Shown in pieces: positions 62,121 through 64,000 of a stretch of 64,000 nucleotides of DNA; the stretch's first letter is position 1, and each line of letters opens with the position of its first letter. Under the pieces are notes generated by a model, which did no database searches, was not told the DNA's origin, and saw only the letters and a list, made by a program, of their open reading frames with translations. The stretch comes from Megalopta genalis (Eukaryota; Arthropoda; Insecta; Hymenoptera; Halictidae). The stretch spans positions 1 to 64,000 of the forward strand of contig NW_027477081.1 in the NCBI RefSeq assembly GCF_051020955.1, in the 5' to 3' direction. The translations under genes were made by a program, and so were the position numbers.

Positions 62121-64000
62121 CATTGATTTGAAGCTAAATCATTCGTTTCGCATGGATTTGAAGCTAAGCCATCAACTTCGCGTTGAATTGATGCTAAATC
62201 ATGTTTTTCGTTTGGACTTGAAGCTAACTCCTTTATTTCGCATGCTGTTGAAGCTAAATCAAGTGTATCACAAGTATTTGAATCCAAATCATGTGTTTCA
62301 CATGGATTTGAAGCTAACTCGTTTGTTTCGCATGCAGTAGAAGCTGAATCATGTATATCACAAGCATTTGAAGCTAAACTATTCGTTTCGCATGGATTCG
62401 AAGATAAGCCTTCCACTTCGAATTGATTTCAAGCTACGTCATGTGTTCCGCATGGATTTGAATCGAACTCGTTTGTTTCGCATGCTGTTGAAGCTATATC
62501 ATGTATATCACAAGTATTTGAAGCTAAACCATTTGTTTCGCATGGATTCGAAGATAAGCCTCCTACTTCGCATTGATTTGAAGCTAAATCATGTGTTCGC
62601 ATGGATTTGAAGCTAACTCGTTTCTTTCGCATGCTGTTGAAGCTAAATCGTGTATATCACAAGTATTTGAAGCTATATCATATGTTTCGCATTGATTCAA
62701 AGATAAGCCTCCTACTTCGCATTGATTTGAAGCTAAATCATGTGTTCGCATGGATTTGAAGCTAACTCGTTTGCTTCGCATGCTGTTGAAGCTAAATCAA
62801 GTGTATCACAAGTATTTGAAGCTAAACCATTTGTTTCGCATGGATTCGAAGATTAGCCTTCTACTTCGCATTGATTAGATGCTAAATCATGTGTTTAGCA
62901 TGGGTTTAAAGCTAACTCGTTTGATTCGCCTGCATTTGAAGCTATATCACTTATATTCACAAGTATGTGAAGCTAAATCATGTGTTTCGTATGGATTTGA
63001 ATCTAACTCGTTTGTTTCGCATGCTGTTGAAACTAAATCATGTATATCATAAGTATTTGAAGCTAAACCATTTGCTTCGCATGGATTCGAAGATCAGCCT
63101 TCTTCTTCGCATTGATTAGATGCTAAATCATGTGTTTCGCATGGGTTTGAAGCTAACTCGTTTGTTTCGCCTTCATTTGAAGCCATATCACTTATATTTT
63201 CAAGTATGTGAAGCTAAATCAATCGCTTTGCATGGATTTGAAGCTAAGCCATCAACTTCGCGTTGACTTGATGCTTATTCATGTGTTTCGCATGGATTTG
63301 AAGCTAAATCGTTTGTTTCGCAGGCAGTTGAAGCTGAATCATGTATATCAAAAGTATTTGAAGCTAAACAATTCGTTTCGCATGGATTCGAAGATAAGCC
63401 TTCCACTTCGCATTGATTTGAAGCTAAATCATGTGTTCCGCATGGATTTGAAGCTGACTCGTTTGTTTCGCATGCAGTTGAAGCTGAATCATGTATATCA
63501 CAAGTATTTGCGGCTAAACCATTTGTTTCGCATGGATTCGAAGGTAACCCTTCTACTTCGCATTGATTTTAATCTAAATCATGTGTTTCGCATGGATTTG
63601 AAGCTAACTCGTTTGCTTCGCATGCTGTTGAAGCTAAGTCATGTATATCACAAGTATTTGAAGCTAAACCATTTGTTTCGCATGGATTCGAATATAAGCC
63701 TCCTACCTCGCATTGATATGAAGCTAAATCATGTGTTCGCATGGACTTGAAGCTACCTCGTTTGTTTCGCATTCTGTTGAAGCTAAATCATGCATATCAC
63801 AAGTATTTGAAGCTAAACCATTTGCTTTGCATGGATTCGAAGATCAGCCTTCTACTTCGCATTGATTAGATGCTAAATCATGTGTTTCGCATGGGTTTGA
63901 AGCTAACTCGTTTGTTTCGCCTGCATTTGAAGCCATATCACTTATATTTTCAAGTATGTGAAGCTAAATCATTCGTTTTGCATGGATTTGAAGCTAACTC

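Larger units (their letters stand above)
54975..63400. repeat. Dispersed segment in three copies (offsets 5,045 and 2,786)
   Basis: About 54,975-55,570 recurs at about 60,020-60,615 (offset 5,045). About 59,915-60,600 recurs at about 62,701-63,386 (offset 2,786). All three carry a 241-bp-spaced C' pair (55,116/55,357; 60,161/60,402; 62,947/63,188) and shared private variants TTTGATTCGCCTGC, GTTTCGTATGG and CGCCTTCATTT. Intervening sequence is the same HOR family with further C' pairs at 56,558/56,799 and 57,549/57,790. Confidence 0.85.
1472..63968. repeat. Dispersed 31-bp C' landmark monomers (about 53 copies)
   Basis: Core TCACTTATATT (or TGACTTATATT) starts near 1481, 5078, 7027, 9397, 10146, 10297, 12991, 14488, 15985, 18258, 18409, 23136, 26101, 28409, 33587, 33768, 34369, 35865, 37064, 37515, 40657, 41857, 42308, 44553, 45003, 45544, 46144, 46385, 46836, 49081, 49531, 50072, 50672, 50913, 52114, 53014, 53765, 54665, 55116, 55357, 55958, 56558, 56799, 57549, 57790, 58391, 58992, 60161, 60402, 61002, 62947, 63188 and 63938. 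Positions were read by eye and may be off by one or two bases. The TGAC variant occurs only near 23136, 26101 and 28409, which lie in the 2,965-bp block and its third derivative. Confidence 0.85.
1..64000. repeat. Satellite-like tandem array, 30-bp monomer, 150-bp higher-order repeat
   Basis: Every stretch I read can be parsed into monomers of 28-31 bp, mostly exactly 30, that start GAAGCTAA or a close variant. Five classes recur in the order A (AAATCATGTGTTTCGC), B (AACTCGTTTGTTTCGC), C (AAATCATGTATATCAC), D (AAACCATTTGTTTCGC) and E (AAGCCTTCTACTTCGC). In the canonical classes, monomer positions 1-4, 6-8, 11, 13, 15, 19, 20, 22, 23 and 29 are invariant. The array runs off both ends of the window, so its real length is unknown. 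No unique spacers, terminal inverted repeats or integrase-like reading frames interrupt it. This organisation is typical of eukaryotic satellite DNA; a role in a centromere or other heterochromatin would be inference only. Confidence 0.97.

Noticed and set aside
1..64000. Hundreds of open reading frames of 60-350 codons on both strands
   Set aside because: The monomer is a multiple of 3 with few stops, so several frames are open at once over the same DNA. All products are low-complexity decapeptide repeats, starts are in-repeat ATGs, and ends are set by recurring 1-bp indels or class-specific stops. None has a unique domain.
1..64000. CRISPR array
   Set aside because: Repeats are contiguous, with no unique spacers of constant length between them. 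Variation is distributed inside the monomers, and no cas-like genes are present.
1..64000. Telomeric or CENP-B-box satellite
   Set aside because: No short G-rich telomere motif is present, and I found no match to the CENP-B box pattern TTCGNNNNANNCGGG; the TTCG cores lack the CGGG part.
1..64000. Bacterial or phage origin
   Set aside because: No ribosome binding sites, operons, tRNA genes or replication genes occur in 64 kb, and a repeat-only tract of this size is atypical for such genomes. This is inference from absence only.

Overview
The whole 64-kb window is one uninterrupted tandem-repeat array. I see no unique sequence, no conventional gene, no RNA gene, no transposon and no CRISPR array in it. 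The building block is a monomer of about 30 bp that almost always begins GAAG(C/A)TAA and carries a TTCGCATG-like core. Five monomer classes, called A to E here, occur in fixed order and make a 150-bp higher-order repeat (HOR). A clean copy lies at 45,025-45,174. Consensus GC is about 37% (55 of 150 positions). Array size, absence of genes and nested amplification point to a satellite block of a eukaryotic nuclear genome. The sequence alone does not identify the species.

Two HOR families are mixed. Family 1 is the canonical A-B-C-D-E unit. It includes 149-bp descendants with an inherited 1-bp deletion (TGTGTTCGC in place of TGTGTTTCGC). Family 2 is a diverged 151-bp unit (B'-C'-D'-E'-A', clean copy at 9,358-9,508). 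Its C' monomer is 31 bp and contains TCACTTATATT, and its E' monomer contains a short inverted repeat. I located about 53 C' monomers by eye. They are sparse on the left (14 before position 32,000) and dense on the right (39 after it), and their spacings are mostly 30n or 30n+1 bp.

Above the 150-bp level the window is a mosaic of larger duplications. From left to right: a ~3.6-kb-offset pair (2-1,767 and 3,600-5,365); another ~3.6-kb-offset pair (8,050-9,860 and 11,735-13,454); a 1,497-bp unit in 2.5 copies (12,951-16,665); a 2,965-bp tandem pair (20,553-26,482) with a third derivative to 28,800; an 11.2-kb-offset dispersed pair (19,135-21,730 and 30,365-32,662); a 1,199-bp pair (34,935-37,332); a 4,528-bp pair (41,815-50,870) with one substitution noticed; a 1,651-bp pair plus partial third copy (51,405-55,020); and a segment in three copies at 5.0- and 2.8-kb offsets near the right end. 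Dimeric ~299-bp units expand and contract inside these blocks.

Because 30 is divisible by 3 and the monomer has few stops, three frames look open over hundreds of codons and give repetitive peptides. The most gene-like is the minus-strand frame, a 10-residue repeat with one Cys per unit (for example NPCETHDLAS). It is broken throughout by inherited 1-bp indels and nonsense variants. I read all these frames as by-products of the repeat, or at most as a long-decayed coding repeat, and annotate no functional CDS.
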